Shown here: in pieces, positions 10,926 to 24,172 of the stretch
Layout of the letters: each line of letters begins with the position of its first letter
How positions within the stretch are numbered: position 1 is the stretch's first letter
Assembly: GCA_015698045.1 (NCBI GenBank)
Contig: BLAL01000054.1
Location: forward strand, 62,001-126,000
Source: Rhizophagus clarus
Lineage: Eukaryota; Glomeromycota; Glomeromycetes; Glomerales; Glomeraceae
Direction: 5' to 3'
Length of the DNA: 64,000 bases
The notes under the pieces: generated by a model
Told to the model about the DNA's origin: nothing
What the model saw: the letters and a program-made list of their open reading frames with translations, nothing else
The model's database searches: none
Made by a program: the position numbers and the translations under genes

Positions 10926-11950
10926 ATGGCTACTAGATGTCATAAGGATAAAAGTAAGAAAACTTTTGAAAATAAACATATGAAAATATTTGAAGATAGT
11001 ATCAAAAATATATATATATATAATATATAATATAACTAAAGTTGCCTGCCAAAATTAGGTAGTTTAGGCCAAGGTCAAAATTTTTTTATAGCCAAAAGTT
11101 TAGGCAATTAAAAGTAAATTTGCCAAAATTATAATGCCGAAATTATTACCAAAATGCCAAAATTTGGCTGAAATTATAAGCTGACTTTAATATCATAATT
11201 CTGGTCAAAATAAAAGATCGACATATAAATATCTTTTTTTTGGAATCTTGTGTAATTGCTGTGTAACTTAATTTTCCAATTTTACTGGGAATTAAAATTT
11301 CTTTTTTTAGAAATTTGTATAATGTCACGTGACTTAATGCCGTAATTTTAACCAATTTTTAATTTTGGCCAAAATTAAGAAATAGTTTCAGCCTTAGTTT
11401 CAGAATGGATTTGATTGGCAAAAATTTCAGAATTTCCTTTTTAGTTTCAGCAGGCAATCTTAAATATAACATTTTTTTATAAAAAAATTATATATATATT
11501 AAAATTATATATATATTAAAATTATATTTTATTATTAAAATTAATAGGAAAACAATAGAAAAACTCTTAAGATATGATTCACAAATAATTTCAAAGATAG
11601 ATATACTTATTAATGACTAAAATGATATCAAAAACCATTTAAAAGACATAGAACAAAATCTTAGTAAAAACAATAACAAAACTAATAATATAATAGATCA
11701 GAATTACATAAAGATAATAAGATGAATATTGTTAATATAAAGTTTATATTTCAATGTTAATATTGTTTAATTAGAATTTTGTCAAAAAAGTTGCAAAAAA
11801 TTTATTTGAAAAATCAATTTATTTATCTCAAGATAAATATAGAAATGCAACTGAAAATTTTTTTAAGAATGAAAATCCAGAATTTTGAATAAGTTTAAAA
11901 AAAACAAATGGATTTTCTTTTATGAGAAAAACATTATTCCAAATTTAAGT
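10926..11950 (+). pseudogene. Decayed coding remnants around a MITE (unknown protein)
   Basis: A Lys-rich start MATRCHKDKSKKTFENKHMK at 10926 runs into (TA)n. Beyond the MITE, 11540-11730 reads as KTIEKLLRYDSQIISKIDIL and LKDIEQNLSKNNNKTNN, and 11765-11930 as KKVAKNLFEKSIYLSQDKYR, with stops and frame changes. Together these look like pieces of one charged, helical protein gene broken by the MITE at 11037-11462. I cannot name a family and the joining is inference. Confidence 0.25.
11037..11462. mobile_element. hAT-like MITE with 8-bp target duplication AATATAAC
   Basis: The ends are TAAAGTTGCCTGC and the inverse of TAAGATTGCCTGC. AATATAAC lies directly on both sides (11029-11036 and 11463-11470), a perfect 8-bp duplication as produced by hAT-superfamily transposases. 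The 426-bp interior repeats GCCAAAATT and TTTGGCCAAAATTAAG words and has no coding capacity. Confidence 0.8.
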
Positions 11951-12034
11951 TAAAACAATTTTGATCATTATTAAAATTTCTTATTAATAATTTTTTTTTT
12001 AATAGTTAACTAAACAATACAGAATATTAGAGAT

Positions 12035-12871
12035 TAAGGATGGTGCCGCAATTGATTTATCAAATCCGCAATATTGCGGATTTTGGAGTTGAATTGCGGT
12101 TAGTGAACCGCAATTCCGCAATTCACCTGATCGGTTTTGGCAGTTTACCGAACCGATTTAATAAAAAAAACATTTACGCAACATTTTTTTTAATTAATTT
12201 AACGAAAAAACGTTGCGAAACGTTTTTTCAAAGTATTTTAATTAATAAAAAGCGTTTCGCAACGTTTTTTTAAAGTATTTTAATTAATAAAAAGCGTTTC
12301 GCAACGTTTTTTTAATTAATTTAAAGAAAAAACGTTGCGAAACGTTTTTTCAAAGTATATTTAATTAAAAAAAAACGTTTCGCAACGTTTTTTAATTAAT
12401 TTAAAGAAAAAACGTTGCAAAACGTTTTTTCAAAGTATATTTAATTAAAAAAAAACATTTCGCAACGTTTTTTAATTAATTTAAAGAAAAAACGTTGCGA
12501 AACGTTTTTTCAAAGTATATTTAATTAAAAAAACGTTTCGCAACATTTTTTTAATTAATTTAAAGAAATAACGTTGCGAAACGTTTTTTCAAAGTATATT
12601 TTAATTAAAAAAAATGTTTCACAACGTTTTTTTGGATTGCTTTAGCGAAATTGCAATTCCGCAAATGTATCGCAATTCCGCAAATGTGCCGCAATTCCGC
12701 AATTATTCCGCAATTGAATTGCAGTACTTTGCGAAATTGCGGAATATTTGCGGAATTGCGGACAATTGCGGATTGCGGAATTGCGGATATTTAGGTTTAA
12801 AAATCCGCAATGTTCCACAATACCGTAAATCGCAATTATTCCGCAATTGCTTATTTGCGGCACCATCCTTA
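12035..12871. mobile_element. hAT-like MITE family 2, copy A, 8-bp duplication TTAGAGAT
   Basis: The ends are TAAGGATGGTGCCGCAA and its inverse TTTGCGGCACCATCCTTA. TTAGAGAT is present on both sides (12027-12034 and 12872-12879). The flanking ~120 bp on each side are packed with short dyads of GCGGAATTGCGG type. The centre (about 12165-12625) is a tandem array of ~80-bp units alternating AACGTTGCGAAACGTTTT and its complement, so single strands could form many hairpins. Frames in it are artefacts. Related copies lie at 48658-50230 and 63294-63928. Confidence 0.9.
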
Positions 12872-13262
12872 TTAGAGATACATATATATTAAAAATAAAA
12901 GACATAATATATACCATATTTGAATAATACAAATACAAATTATTATTTATCAATTTTTAAAATGTAACATGAAAAATACAAAAGTGGAAAATAAACTTAA
13001 AGTAAAGCAGTATTATAAAAATCTTTTTAAAAGAGTAAGGGATAACTCTATGATGTATATGTTGTTAATAATTGAAAAATTGTATAATAAAAACAAAAAT
13101 CTATCAAAGCAATATATATAAATAAAATCATGTAAACATATTGTAAAAAGTTACAAAATTCATGTAAAAATGTATTTAAATAATATATTTTACAATTATT
13201 TGTAAATAAATTAATGTTAAAAAATATATTGTTAAATATACTGTACAATATATTTTTAAATT

Positions 13263-13958
13263 TTGAACGAAACGGTATCCAAGTTCAAGAAAGAATTGGA
13301 AGAGCTTAAAGATCAAGTACTTCAGAATCTTGACCTATCTACTACAGAAAAGAAAGATATTTCAAATAAATGGAAAACTAATATCGATTATAATATTGAT
13401 TGGTTAAACGCAGAAATTTTAAAATTCCAAACCTTTTCAATTCAGGGAAAAATAAAAAGGCCCTCGATGAAAAAATTGGATATGCGGTCTTGAAAAAAAT
13501 ACTTTGTACAAGATATTGTACAAGGATTGTACAATGCATTACGCTATTAGTATTTATAAGATATTTTTGAATCTAAAAATCAGGATATTTATATGAATGA
13601 AAAATTATTAAAACCAGAGATAATTAAAATTTTAGTAAATTTTAATTTAGATTTTATAAGATATTAATTACTTAATTATAGTTATTTATTTATTTATTTA
13701 TTTTTTTATTTTATTTTAATTTTTTTTTTTTTTTAGCAAAAGTTAGAAAATAAAGAAAAATTTTTATATTTTAAAGTTAAGGATGAATCTTCATCAACTA
13801 ATGCTGACAATAGTAATGGTAAAAGTACTAATATTGATGATAAAGGTATTAATACTGATAGTAAAGATGCTGATAAAGGTAAAGATGCTAGTATCGATAA
13901 TAAAGATGAAGATATTTATGATTCTTATGGATTATATAATACTAAAGAAGAAGATTAG
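13263..13958 (+). pseudogene. Hsp70 C-terminal-like fragment
   Basis: A first block (13263-13480) reads KFKKELEELKDQVLQNLDLS, TEKKDISNKWKTNIDYNIDW and LNAE, then, after a one-base frame change, GKNKKALDEKIGYAVLKK. This resembles the helical lid of Hsp70, where a conserved Trp-Leu pair is followed by a K-K-x-L-E-E-like helix. A second block after a T-rich tract (about 13740-13958) encodes an Asp/Lys/Ser-rich tail ending GLYNTKEED, reminiscent of acidic Hsp70 tails. No ATPase or substrate-binding sequence precedes it. I infer a truncated, probably dead, Hsp70-type copy. Confidence 0.4.
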
Positions 13959-14061
13959 TATTTAAATAATTTATTTGATAACTATAAGTTGCGTAAGAAG
14001 TAGTTTTTTTTTTATAAATTTATTTTTTTATATATATATTTTTTATATATATTTTAGAAAT

Positions 14062-14236
14062 AATTTATTTACCGCCCCACGCGTTGCAAATTTTATGTTT
14101 ATCATTGCCATTTTAAGAAATTTTTTATGTTTATCATTGTCATTTTAAGGGGGGTGCGGTGTATAAGCTGGTTGATCAACATAAACAATTTACAAAAAAG
14201 GAAGGATGCGTTGCAACGCAGGTGCGTTAAATAAAT
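14062..14236. mobile_element. Small MITE (about 175 bp) with GCGTTGCAA ends
   Basis: The left end ATTTATTTACCGCCCCACGC followed by GTTGCAAA is mirrored at the right by the inverse of ATTTATTTAACGCACCTGCG followed by TTGCAA. Two copies of TTTTATGTTTATCATTG lie inside. No target duplication was clear. Confidence 0.6.
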
Positions 14237-15263
14237 TCACTCTATATTTTATATATATAATAATTATTTTTATTATAATAATAAAATATATAATACATAT
14301 TGTAATAGCTACCTTAACGTAAATTTGTATAAAATTATAATAACAAATTAATTATGATTTATTTTTTATATAAATAAAATTTTTTTTTTGTAATAGAAAG
14401 CAATAAATTATATTTGTATTTGAAATTATTTTCATATTATGAAATCATGTAATTCTGTAATTTTATAATTATTAAGTAATTTATTAAAAAAGATTTAAAT
14501 TCTATATTTAATTTCAAATTCTGTATTTAATTTCAAATTCTGTATTTAATTTTGTATTATGAAATATTTGATTAGAATTAACCTAAATTTTGATCAGATT
14601 ATATTTAAAAATTTAGTAAACTATAACTCTGCAATTAGTTGCCTGATTTTAATGATCCTACCATTATTCTATTTGTCTCATTTAATGATAATAAGAACAT
14701 AAAAATCCAATTACTAGATCATATTCTGACACTAATAATTACTAAATATTTACAGTGAGATAACTCTGTCAATATCAATACTAGAAAGCTGTAATACATA
14801 TCATTAATTTGTCTTGATGAGATGAATCAAATAAGAGTAAAATTATTAAATCAAATTACTAGATCTAAAAATTTTTCATACTTCCATACTGTTATACAAA
14901 TTTTAAAATTTTGGAGTGTGTAATTACAGATTTATGTACTTTAGTAATTTTAGATTTCAGATTTTCCAATTGAATTTCAAAATTTTCAGGTATAATATAA
15001 TACTTTATTTTCACAATATAATATAATAAACTTAATTAATTAGTGATCTGTAATAGAAGTAGAGAAATGATTGACATATGGGAAATCTTACGTTATATCT
15101 GATAAAAGTTTTTAAGAAATGATTTTAAGACAAAGATTTTTTACAAATAAAAAGTTACAGTAATTGGCTATCTATTAATGTGATTTCCCTTTATATTTCC
15201 TATGTAAATGATTGCGTAATCCTCTTATGAATAATTATGATCTATATAAATATTATCAAATTT
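14237..15263. other. AT-rich non-coding stretch
   Basis: The only repeat noted is a short tandem TTCTGTATTTAATTTCAAA at about 14495-14550. No open frame of protein-like composition was found. Confidence 0.5.
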
Positions 15264-15489
15264 GGGAGTCATCTAAAGCGGGGTAAGTCACCCAATTTAT
15301 ACAAATTTTTGGCCCATATTATGGCATTAAGAAATTGCGAATATGACAAATAGGGGCATGATATATAGGATTTTATTAATTGAAAAATTTCTGTCGTCAG
15401 AATACTTAATAAAAATGAAAGAGTAAAGGGGTATGATATAGATGACAAATATTTTACTATGATCATGTGATTTGTTCACACTTTAGATA
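15264..15489. mobile_element. MITE family 3, copy A
   Basis: This aligns over about 220 bp with 41721-41939. Shared words include GTCTAAAGCGGGGTAAGTC-like starts, TTTTTGGCCC, GGCATTAAGAAATT, ATACTTAATAAAAATGAAAG and GACAAATATTTTACTAT. The start and end are inverted relatives (TCTAAAGCGGG and the inverse of a ...CTTTAAACTACC-type end). Copy A is degraded at its right end. A 65-codon frame over it is a shadow. Confidence 0.65.
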
Positions 15490-16778
15490 TTTCACAAATT
15501 TGGTAAATCTAGCCCTGAATTTTATTATTGCCAATCTTTACTTCTGTTGCAGATTACGAATTAATAAAAATAAACTTTTAATTATTTTTTATAAGAATAT
15601 AAAAAAATTTTTTTACTTAACTTCTGTTATTTGTCTTGAATTTTTACTAAAAGTTAATGTAATTTTTTAATAAAAAGAAAGAAAAAAAGTATTTTTTATA
15701 TTTTTTATTTTTATTTTTCATAAAATATATTTAATTCTATTTATTTTTTCTAGATTTTAGGTATCAAAATATAATTTTGAATTAAAATATATAGATATTT
15801 TTAACTTGTATTTTATTGTATAAAAAATATTATTAGTTACTTTACCTAGTTTTTTAAATGAATTCTTATTTTGTTTTTAATTATTATTTACTTTTAAAGA
15901 TATTTTAAAACTTTACTTTAGAATTTTTAAATATAAGTTTTATAAATTATAATAAGTTTTACTTTTTTTTTTTTATTTAATTTTATTTTTTTTTATGTTT
16001 AAAATTTTATTATAGGCTTTCTAATCAAGTTAATTAAGTTTAATTTTGGCCAGAATTATAATTTAAAAATCATTAATTTTAATTGATTAAATTAATTTTA
16101 ACCAATTTTGATTTATAGATATATACTCTATATTTAATAATAATGCTATATTACAATTTATTTTTATATTAATTATAATAAGGTAGATTTGAATGTAACA
16201 TGTGTAATAATTGATATATATAAGATTTTTATATGATAATAATTATAGCTATTATACTAGAAATAATTTAATAGTATTAAATCCATTTTACAAATAAGCA
16301 CTTATAAATCTAACTGTATTATTATAATTTAGATTTAATCAGAATTACTATTATTTATAATTTTTATTGAAATTTTGATTAAAATTAATAATAATTTTAA
16401 TTATATATTTTTATTTATACAATTTTTTTTACATTTTATATTAAATAAACAACTAACTTGATTTAACCTTAAAAAATGATTAAATTTGAAATTTTTTTTA
16501 TATTTTGTATATATTTTTATATAAATTATAATCTAACTTTATAATACAAATAATTTGTTAAAATATTATATTGATATGTATTTTTATTTTTATTTGTTTT
16601 TTTTTTAAATGAAATTCTATATCACCAATAATACAAATTTTTTACTTTTTGAATTAATAAAATGTCAATTTTGTAATTAATAAACACATTCTTTTTATAT
16701 AGTTTTACAAACAATTACATTATTATTAATTATTATAAAGTACTAATGTTACATTATATGATTTTCCCCTTGGTAAAC
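15490..16778. other. AT-rich intergenic region downstream of the transporter gene
   Basis: About 1.3 kb of A/T homopolymer-rich sequence, with one AATTTTGGCCAGAATTA word near 16045. I see no gene or RNA. Confidence 0.5.
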
Positions 16779-18477
16779 CTAATTTACTTTCAGGTTTGTT
16801 AAAGGTAAAACAATCTCATCTCTTTCTCTTGCTTTTCTTTCTTTTCTATCTACGTCTAATTTAGCTTCATTGTACATATAAAGACCAATAAAAGTTAATG
16901 TTATACCAACACCTTGTATAAAGGTAGTTTTTTGTCCAAACCACAATATGCTCGCAGTTATAACAAAAATTCTCTTCACTAATGATGCGATCGAATAAGT
17001 TACGGGCGATGTCATAGATAGAATTGACAATGCTAAAATGACTTGCGTAAAATGTGTTGTGCCATTTAACCAAAAATAAAATAGTATTGTCCATCCACTT
17101 GCAGCATGAGTATCATAGGTTGATGATGATGTAAAATATTCTAATAGTAGATGAAAACCATCATAATATAGCCACATTGGCGTCATTATACCAAATGCTA
17201 ATAAACTTGAATAAAATGAAACGTTCAATTTATCCAATTTTTGTGTCTCAAACCCAGGGTGTTTTTCGTTAAAAAGAATTTTTTTTGAAAAAATATTTTG
17301 CGCAACAAAAATTACGGTAGAAATTAGTGCAAATAAGAATCCAATAAAACTTGATGCTATTGAGGACGAACATGCGAGCATAACTCCAATTGTAAGTGGT
17401 ATTAACGACACATACACTGGATACGAATAATTTACTCCAAATCCAAATCTATAAAAGAACACTGTAAATAATGGGGATAATGCCTAAATAAAAAAAGAAT
17501 CAAAAAAATTATAGTTAAAAAATGATTTTCGCATCGCTTATTCTACTCACTCACTTCGTCCTTACCTTTATTGTGTGAACAAAACTGACTGGGACTTGAG
17601 ATGTAGCAATACTCGAAAAAACATGACTCCCTATTTGAAATAAACATAACGGCAAAGTTCTACGTATAACATCAATGGTTGGACTTCGAATTCTAGTTAA
17701 ACCCATTCCTTGTCCAAAAGAATAGCAATAAAATCCAACAAATCCAAATTGTATCCACGTAAGAGTAACCGGATAATTAAATTGATTTAATAATTGTTTG
17801 CCGGTGTTATTGGTTATGGCTGAAGACGCATACCATAGCAAACAATACACCAAAAATTTTAGTGTATCGTAATTTAATGTATTAAATGTAATCTTTTTAA
17901 TTTTTTTAAGAGTTAAAAGTAGTGAATTTTCTGTCTTAGTTGAAGAGGATGATAATTTATCATATTTATTGTGCAAATATGGATTCTCTGAGCTCTTAAA
18001 ATTAATAAGAGGGTTAACCTTTTCTCCTTCATGTTGACGTAATTTTCCTAGAAGACTATACTGCGTTACGAAATCTAAACTTTGCGTCCCATTTTTCGCA
18101 ATCCCAAATCGATGTATACTTGGTACCGTTGAGGATAATGTTGTATGGCCTTCTTGTGGTGGTTTTGAAAACGATCTCTTCCGTGTCGGTCCTTGTTTTA
18201 CTTGTTGACTACTACTATATCCATTAGTTACAAGCTCCGTATCTATTCGGGGACTATCCGCAACAACACCATTTATTGTTGTTGCCGTCATAGTCATCGT
18301 GGTGCTCATATCGTTGTTAAGATAAGAGGTTTGAAAAGGAGATGAGTTGTAAGGATTAGTTACTCGTCTTTTTGATGTATGTTTTGGTGTAGAATAAATT
18401 TGTGCCGCTGCTGTGTCTTCTGTATACGTGCCAGTAACGTTAACAGGTGAAAACTCTTCTGGAGGATTGGGTGGCAT
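16779..18477 (-). CDS. SLY41-like triose-phosphate/nucleotide-sugar transporter family protein
   Basis: The CDS is two exons, 18477-17566 and 17483-16779, joined at a GTAAGG donor and TTTAG acceptor with phase 0. The product is 538 residues. A Ser/Thr-rich tail of about 200 residues, probably cytosolic, precedes a TPT/DMT-type membrane domain starting near WYASSAITNNTGKQLLNQF and continuing with PVTLTWIQFGFVGFY, QVPVSFVHTIKALSPLFTV and LKRIF-type helices. This order matches yeast Sly41 and plant triose-phosphate translocators. Sly41 sits in the ER/Golgi and suppresses defects in the Ypt1 vesicle-transport step. Its substrate is not settled, so none is claimed. The gene looks intact and ends in a charged tail (DVDRKERKARERDE). 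Confidence 0.9.
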
Positions 18478-19190
18478 TATCTTCTACTTCAGAAGTTTTT
18501 TTTTTTTTATTATAAAAATTTGTTTGGTGTTGTTTGGGTATTTTGGGTATAGGGGATGATGTACTGAATTTATACAATTTATTAACCCGTCTATCAAACT
18601 TATCTCCCTTCGGAAGTTTTTGGAATCCTTTTAAACTATTTATATAATGTTGTTTATTTATAGTTGTGTCAATTTTTTTGTGGCTTTTTTTTTTTTTGAT
18701 TTGTCGGTTTTTGAGGCTAGGGTCATCATGTTTTGTGAATTTCCGGTTATAAAGTAAACAGATCTAAAAGATAACATCTGTCTTACCTGCATTTTGTATA
18801 AATAATAAGTCCGATATGTTTATTTGCAAATGGCAATTCGGTAAAATTTTGAAAACGACGTTTTATCGTAAAACGTAAAATGCTTATCTTTGTGTGACAC
18901 TAGTATTTTGATTTTTTTGTTTTCTTTAATTTTAATTCTCAACGACAAAGAGTAATTAAGACTTTCTATTTTTATGTAAACGTTATTTTATAAATAGAGA
19001 AATGATTATATTATTATTTACGATGTACATCTATGCAAAGTGTGAGAAATTTCCTAATTATTATCAATCATGATCAAATAGATAGTTTGTTTAATATTGT
19101 CATTGAATCATTTGTCAGATCTCGTGTACAGATTTTACTTTCAATTTTTATATGATTAGAGAGACAAATAATCAATACCGTATTCCATAT
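18478..19190. other. Upstream region of the transporter gene
   Basis: It contains a T-run and GTTTGGGTATTTTGGGTAT-like sequence just before the start codon, probably promoter and 5' leader. No other gene is visible before the end of the coiled-coil gene. Confidence 0.4.
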
Positions 19191-22100
19191 TTACTCTCTT
19201 CCGTTAGCTCTTCCAGTCGCAAATCGACGTCCAGCCTTCGATTTACCTCTGAATCGAAAGCTTGCCTCTAACTTTGATTCTTCTTTCACATCATAATTCA
19301 TAGAAACGTTTGTTACTTGAACAGGAAATCGTTCAATTGGTTCAGGCTTATTTTCTGGATAATCTCTCTGTTAAAACAAATTTTTTTTTTTTTTTTTTTT
19401 TAAAAAAAACCGCAAGTAGATTGCAAGTATATATAATTAATTTACCTTTCGTCGTTTTGACTTCAACTTAGTACTAGGAGATAACCAGTCATCTATATCT
19501 CTCATATTATTAGAATTTTGACAAGAATCAAATAAATCATTCCCTTGAATGATAATATTTTGGGAAACGTGTTCGGTTTCTTGTAACTATAATAAAATAG
19601 AAACATGAAAGATAAAACATAGTAGTTTATAGTAATTTATAGTATTTTAGGTGTATCTGAAAAGCTCACTATTATAGCATTATTAATTTCCCCTGTTTTT
19701 CGAACATCATTAACTTTCGTATCTACATTAGTGAGTCTTCCTGATGTTGATTCCTATATATTATATTTATATGAATAAGCAAATTTATAAAAATGAGTGC
19801 AAATAAAATAAACTCACCAGTATCATTGCATCGATTTCGGTTAATGTTAGAAGTTTACGGGCATTATGGGAATGTCGTTCATTTTTCAAAGTCTCCGAGT
19901 TTTTCTGGGAAAGTCGGGTAATTCTCGAATTTCCGTACTCCTTATTAAATAATTTAATATTATTTATTCAAATCCAAATTTGAAAGAAAATGAATCAACC
20001 TTTACCCCGGTTGGAGAAAGTTTAGTTATTACAGAGTCTTTACTTTCTAAGTTTACTTTATTCTACAACAACACAAAATATTATCAGTGTTAACATTGAT
20101 TAAATTTATCCATATCTTACTTTTTCAGAAGCCGAGGTGATATTGTCCGGATTAACATTGCGTTTCAAAGAATCCTATGACGATTTGTTTGATTTGAAAT
20201 AAAACAAATAATATCGAAATTTATAAATATCAAAAACATTAATACTTACTAATTGGCGTTGTAAAGATTTATTACACTCTTCCATTTCGGATAGCGTGGA
20301 TTTTAACCCTTTCTAAAAAAGAATAATAATTACGGATAAGTGCATGGTTTATTCACTTTAAAAAATAGCATACATTTTCTTCTTTCAAAAAAGCTTCTTT
20401 TATTTCCGCTTCACGTATTTTGCAGTCACGTTTATGGATTTCACTTTCATGTTCTGTATTAATTCTCTTAACTGTATCCTTGTAATCGTCAGCAGCACGA
20501 TTAAACGCTTTATTCACTGCTTCGTTGTTCTAAATCATTGCCCGGATTAAATAATGGCCTGATCTCACATTTATACTAAATAAACGGAATTACCTGCAAA
20601 TAATTATTACTAATTTCCGCAAGAGACTTACTGTGTTCATTTTGCAACTCATCATATTTTAATCTTAATGAAGTCAGTTGTGATTCAAATGAACTAGTCC
20701 TTGACTTAGAAGTTTAAATCATGAAATTAATAGTATCGTTATAAAAGAAGAATTTGAGATAAAAATAAATTACTTTCCAAGTCTCCAATTCAGATATTAA
20801 TTCTTCAATTCTCTTTTTATTATCAAAGTTATTTCGACTAAGTTCAGAAGTAATTTTTTTATGCACAATTTGAAGATCCAGTCCCGCTATATCAGCTGTT
20901 CCAACAGCAACTAAAATATACAATTAAATTATACAATCATTCATTTAATGATATAAGAAAGGAAGAAGCAAATTAAGTACCAGTAGAGACGTTTGTTTGA
21001 CGGCGACCTATTTCGTTTAATTGAGATTCTAATTGTGCAATCCTATTAATGATTAAACATAATTATTATATAAGTAGAAAAATACCAAATGCCCGTAGCA
21101 TTAAGGCGATCAGTCGACCTTATATTATTTTTGTCGTCAGCCGTGGATAATTCTTCTATTTTTTGTTTAGAATTTCTCAATTCAATTTCAATTCTGAAGT
21201 GCTTTGATACTTCATCTCGACATTCATCTTCTAGACGTAAACGATGAGTACGCTCTTCGCGGTATTCTGATTCTAATCGAATACGTTCTTCACGTAATTT
21301 GGCTTCAAACTGACTGCGCTCCTTGTGAAAATCATTCTGTAACATATAATGGTCCTCACGAAATTTCGTTTCAACACATTTAATGTCAATTTCATGTTGA
21401 GCGCGCATCATTTCCATCTCTTGTTTGAGTGAATGGACTTCTTTTTTCGCTAAATCCTTTGCATGACTAAGCTCTACTTTAAACTCATCTCTATCTTTTT
21501 CAATTATACCTAACTGAGTTATTCTACAGAGGAGTAAGATAAAGAGAAGATAAGAAACATATATTCTTATTTTTAAAGTCTACCGCTCATCTTTCTCATT
21601 AATTATTGAATTCAACCGAGCGTATTCCAATTTAGAAGATTCAATTTCCCGATCAATACCAGCCGTTAGAGAAGCAATTCTAATTAAAATAAATGAACGA
21701 AATTATCAGTTGATAGACAAAAAATTTACCAGCTTGTAAATTCCTGGCATACTTTTCTTCATTTTCTCTATTCGACTTCACCAAATTTAGATTATCTTCT
21801 TCTGCGCGCTCAAATTTAAGGTTAAGCTTTTGAAGTTCTTCCGCATGTGCTGACCTCTCACTTTCAAGCTCGCTTAGCAAATGTTCTACCTTTAAGCGAA
21901 TAGCATCAAGAACAGATGAAGATCGTGACGCTTTGTTATCTATCTCTTGTGTATCTTGACGTAATTGAGTTATAGCACTATTAAGCTGTGCGTTAAGTTC
22001 AGCAATTTGTGCAAATTGAGCTTGTTCTAATTATCCAAAATTTCGTAAAAATCAAAATATTAATAATAATAAAAAAAAACAATAAATTTGGATTCAAAGA

Positions 22101-23763
22101 CATACGTAATTGTGATATTGCGGCGCGATTATCCAAGAATGATTTATGCTTAGTAATAAGCTTATTAAATTCTGTTATCAAAAGATTTAATTTGAGTATT
22201 TATAAACGAAATAGAAGAAATTTTAATACCATTTACCCAATCTCAATGATTCGATTTCTTTTTCGACCCTTTCTTTCTGACTACATATTTCTTCAATATT
22301 CCTGCCCATATTACAAAGCGAGTTTTTAAACAAAGAATACTTTAACTTGACGTTATTTATCCGTTCTCGACTACGTTCAGTATAACTATTCTGACGTTTG
22401 ATCAATGACTCCACAAGAAACATACGCTCGCGATAATGAGATAAAGAATGTTCTTTATGTTCTAAAGTATCACGAAGTGCGAAAGTCTGACTACGCTGAT
22501 AGCCAATCAAATTAGTTTAGATTAATGGTCATTGAAATTAACAAATAATAAATGCGTAAATATATCGCGTCTCACCAATTCTTCTATAAGGTAGTCTCTT
22601 TTAATCGCTTCATCTTTCCATCTTTGAACAGCTTTAACTATTAGATTTAAATCATTATCATTGCTTAAATGATCATTCGTATCAGAATTGCTAGGTTCCG
22701 TATTGGGAAATATATTGTAATTCTTATTTAAGTTTGTTGTAACTTGAGGCAAATAAGCATGATCTGAAGAGTCAACTTTATCATGAAGTTGAGACTTTGG
22801 TTGTTGATCGTTTACTTTTGAGTAAAATACTTGCATTTGTGTTCGAGATGATGAAATATCGCTCGAAGGTTTTTCGGAACAGTAAAAATTAATATTATCT
22901 GAAGAAGAGTTTTGATAATTTTCCGGGAGTGGTTTATTAACTTTGTCATTTCCCTTAAGTATATCGGTACTGTCTTTTATTTCATTATAATCTATTTGAA
23001 AATCATTGTTATTAAATGAAGACGATGAAGTTATCTGATTCGTACAAGTACCAGATTTTGTATTATGAATTGAAACCTTGTCCTCGGGCGGAGATTGTTT
23101 TCCGAGTAATTCTAGAGATTGAGACGAGGGTTTATCAAGTAAACTATAATCAACATAATTCTCTTGATCTGAAGTTTTTTTGAGCTTTTCTTGAGTTGGA
23201 GGTGTTTTATCAAATGGATCGTTGGATTTATCATGAATTGAAAGCTCTTGATTAAGTTTTTCTACTGCTTTTTCATTATCTGAAGAATTCTCTTGATTTA
23301 AAATTTTTTCTGAATTAATATTCTTTTTAAAATTAGGTGGATTAAGTTTAAATGACTCTTTTGTAATTTCTTTTGATTCTTTTCCATTCCTCTCAAAAAA
23401 AGAGTTTGTAATATTGTTTTGAGCAGCATATGAACCTAACGGATTATCAATCTCTTTCTTTTGAAATTCTTTGAATGATAAACGTGTTCTTGTCCTGAAA
23501 AGCGGAGAAGCAAATACATTTGGAACTTTAACATTAGTATTGACATCAGACGCATCAGAAGGTTCTGCGGCTTGGTCATGAGTAATTCTTCTTTCCTTTA
23601 AAAAAGGATTTCGATTTTGGAGCTTAAAGAATAATTCAGGCTTTTGTCTTGAATCATTAGTAAAAATGGAACGAGATAATGTTTCGAATTTTAAATTTGG
23701 GGTTATTATTTCTTTATTAATATTTTCTTGATTAATTTGTTTGGAAAATTCTTCCGCAGACAT
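19191..23763 (-). CDS. Large coiled-coil protein, multi-exon, function unknown
   Basis: The first exon (23763-22576) encodes a ~396-residue Ser/Asn/Lys-rich disordered region beginning MSAEEFSKQINQENINKE. Short exons follow (22495-22237, 22171-22106, 22026-21730 and about a dozen more), almost all predicting heptad coiled coil, for example AEEDNLNLVKSNRENEEKY and REERTHRLRLEDECRDEV. The last exons end with ERFPVQVTNVSMNY and a basic GKSKAGRRFATGRANGRE tail, stop at 19191. One junction (near 21730/21678) did not keep frame with the obvious splice sites, so the exon model is approximate. A long disordered head, a central rod and a basic tail fit spindle-pole, cytoskeletal or kinetochore scaffolds in general. 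I recognise no specific ortholog. Confidence 0.75.
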
Positions 23764-24172
23764 GTCGCTAATTTTAACAAGTTAAATTATTATAAAACTT
23801 TTTAACTGAAAAATTATAAAGACAAAGAAATTTGAAAGTTTAAGTATGAACTTCATCAGTTTTGGTATTTTTTATTTTGAAATGCCAATCAAAAAATTAT
23901 GATAGTCAACGTCATTACTGTCTGTTCCTCATGAGAGTCAGTCGATTAATTTTATGACGTTCAGATAGTCTGAGCTAGTAAAAAAAGTTTAAATATAGCT
24001 ATTAACGCGAACAATATCATATCTGATAGTATTAGGAGTTCTATAATAATATTTTTGAATTAATCACATGACATTAACTGAATTCAATAATCTAGAACTC
24101 GTAAATTCATGATGTTTATTTGCCATTATATCGATGTCGAAGATCATAGCAAATATAGATATTAGCTTTTGA

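Noticed and set aside
12040..12953. ORFs over the GCGG-dyad MITE (also at 50018, 63270 and 63299)
   Set aside because: They are translations of inverted repeats and hairpin arrays, open on both strands at once, with no protein-like composition.
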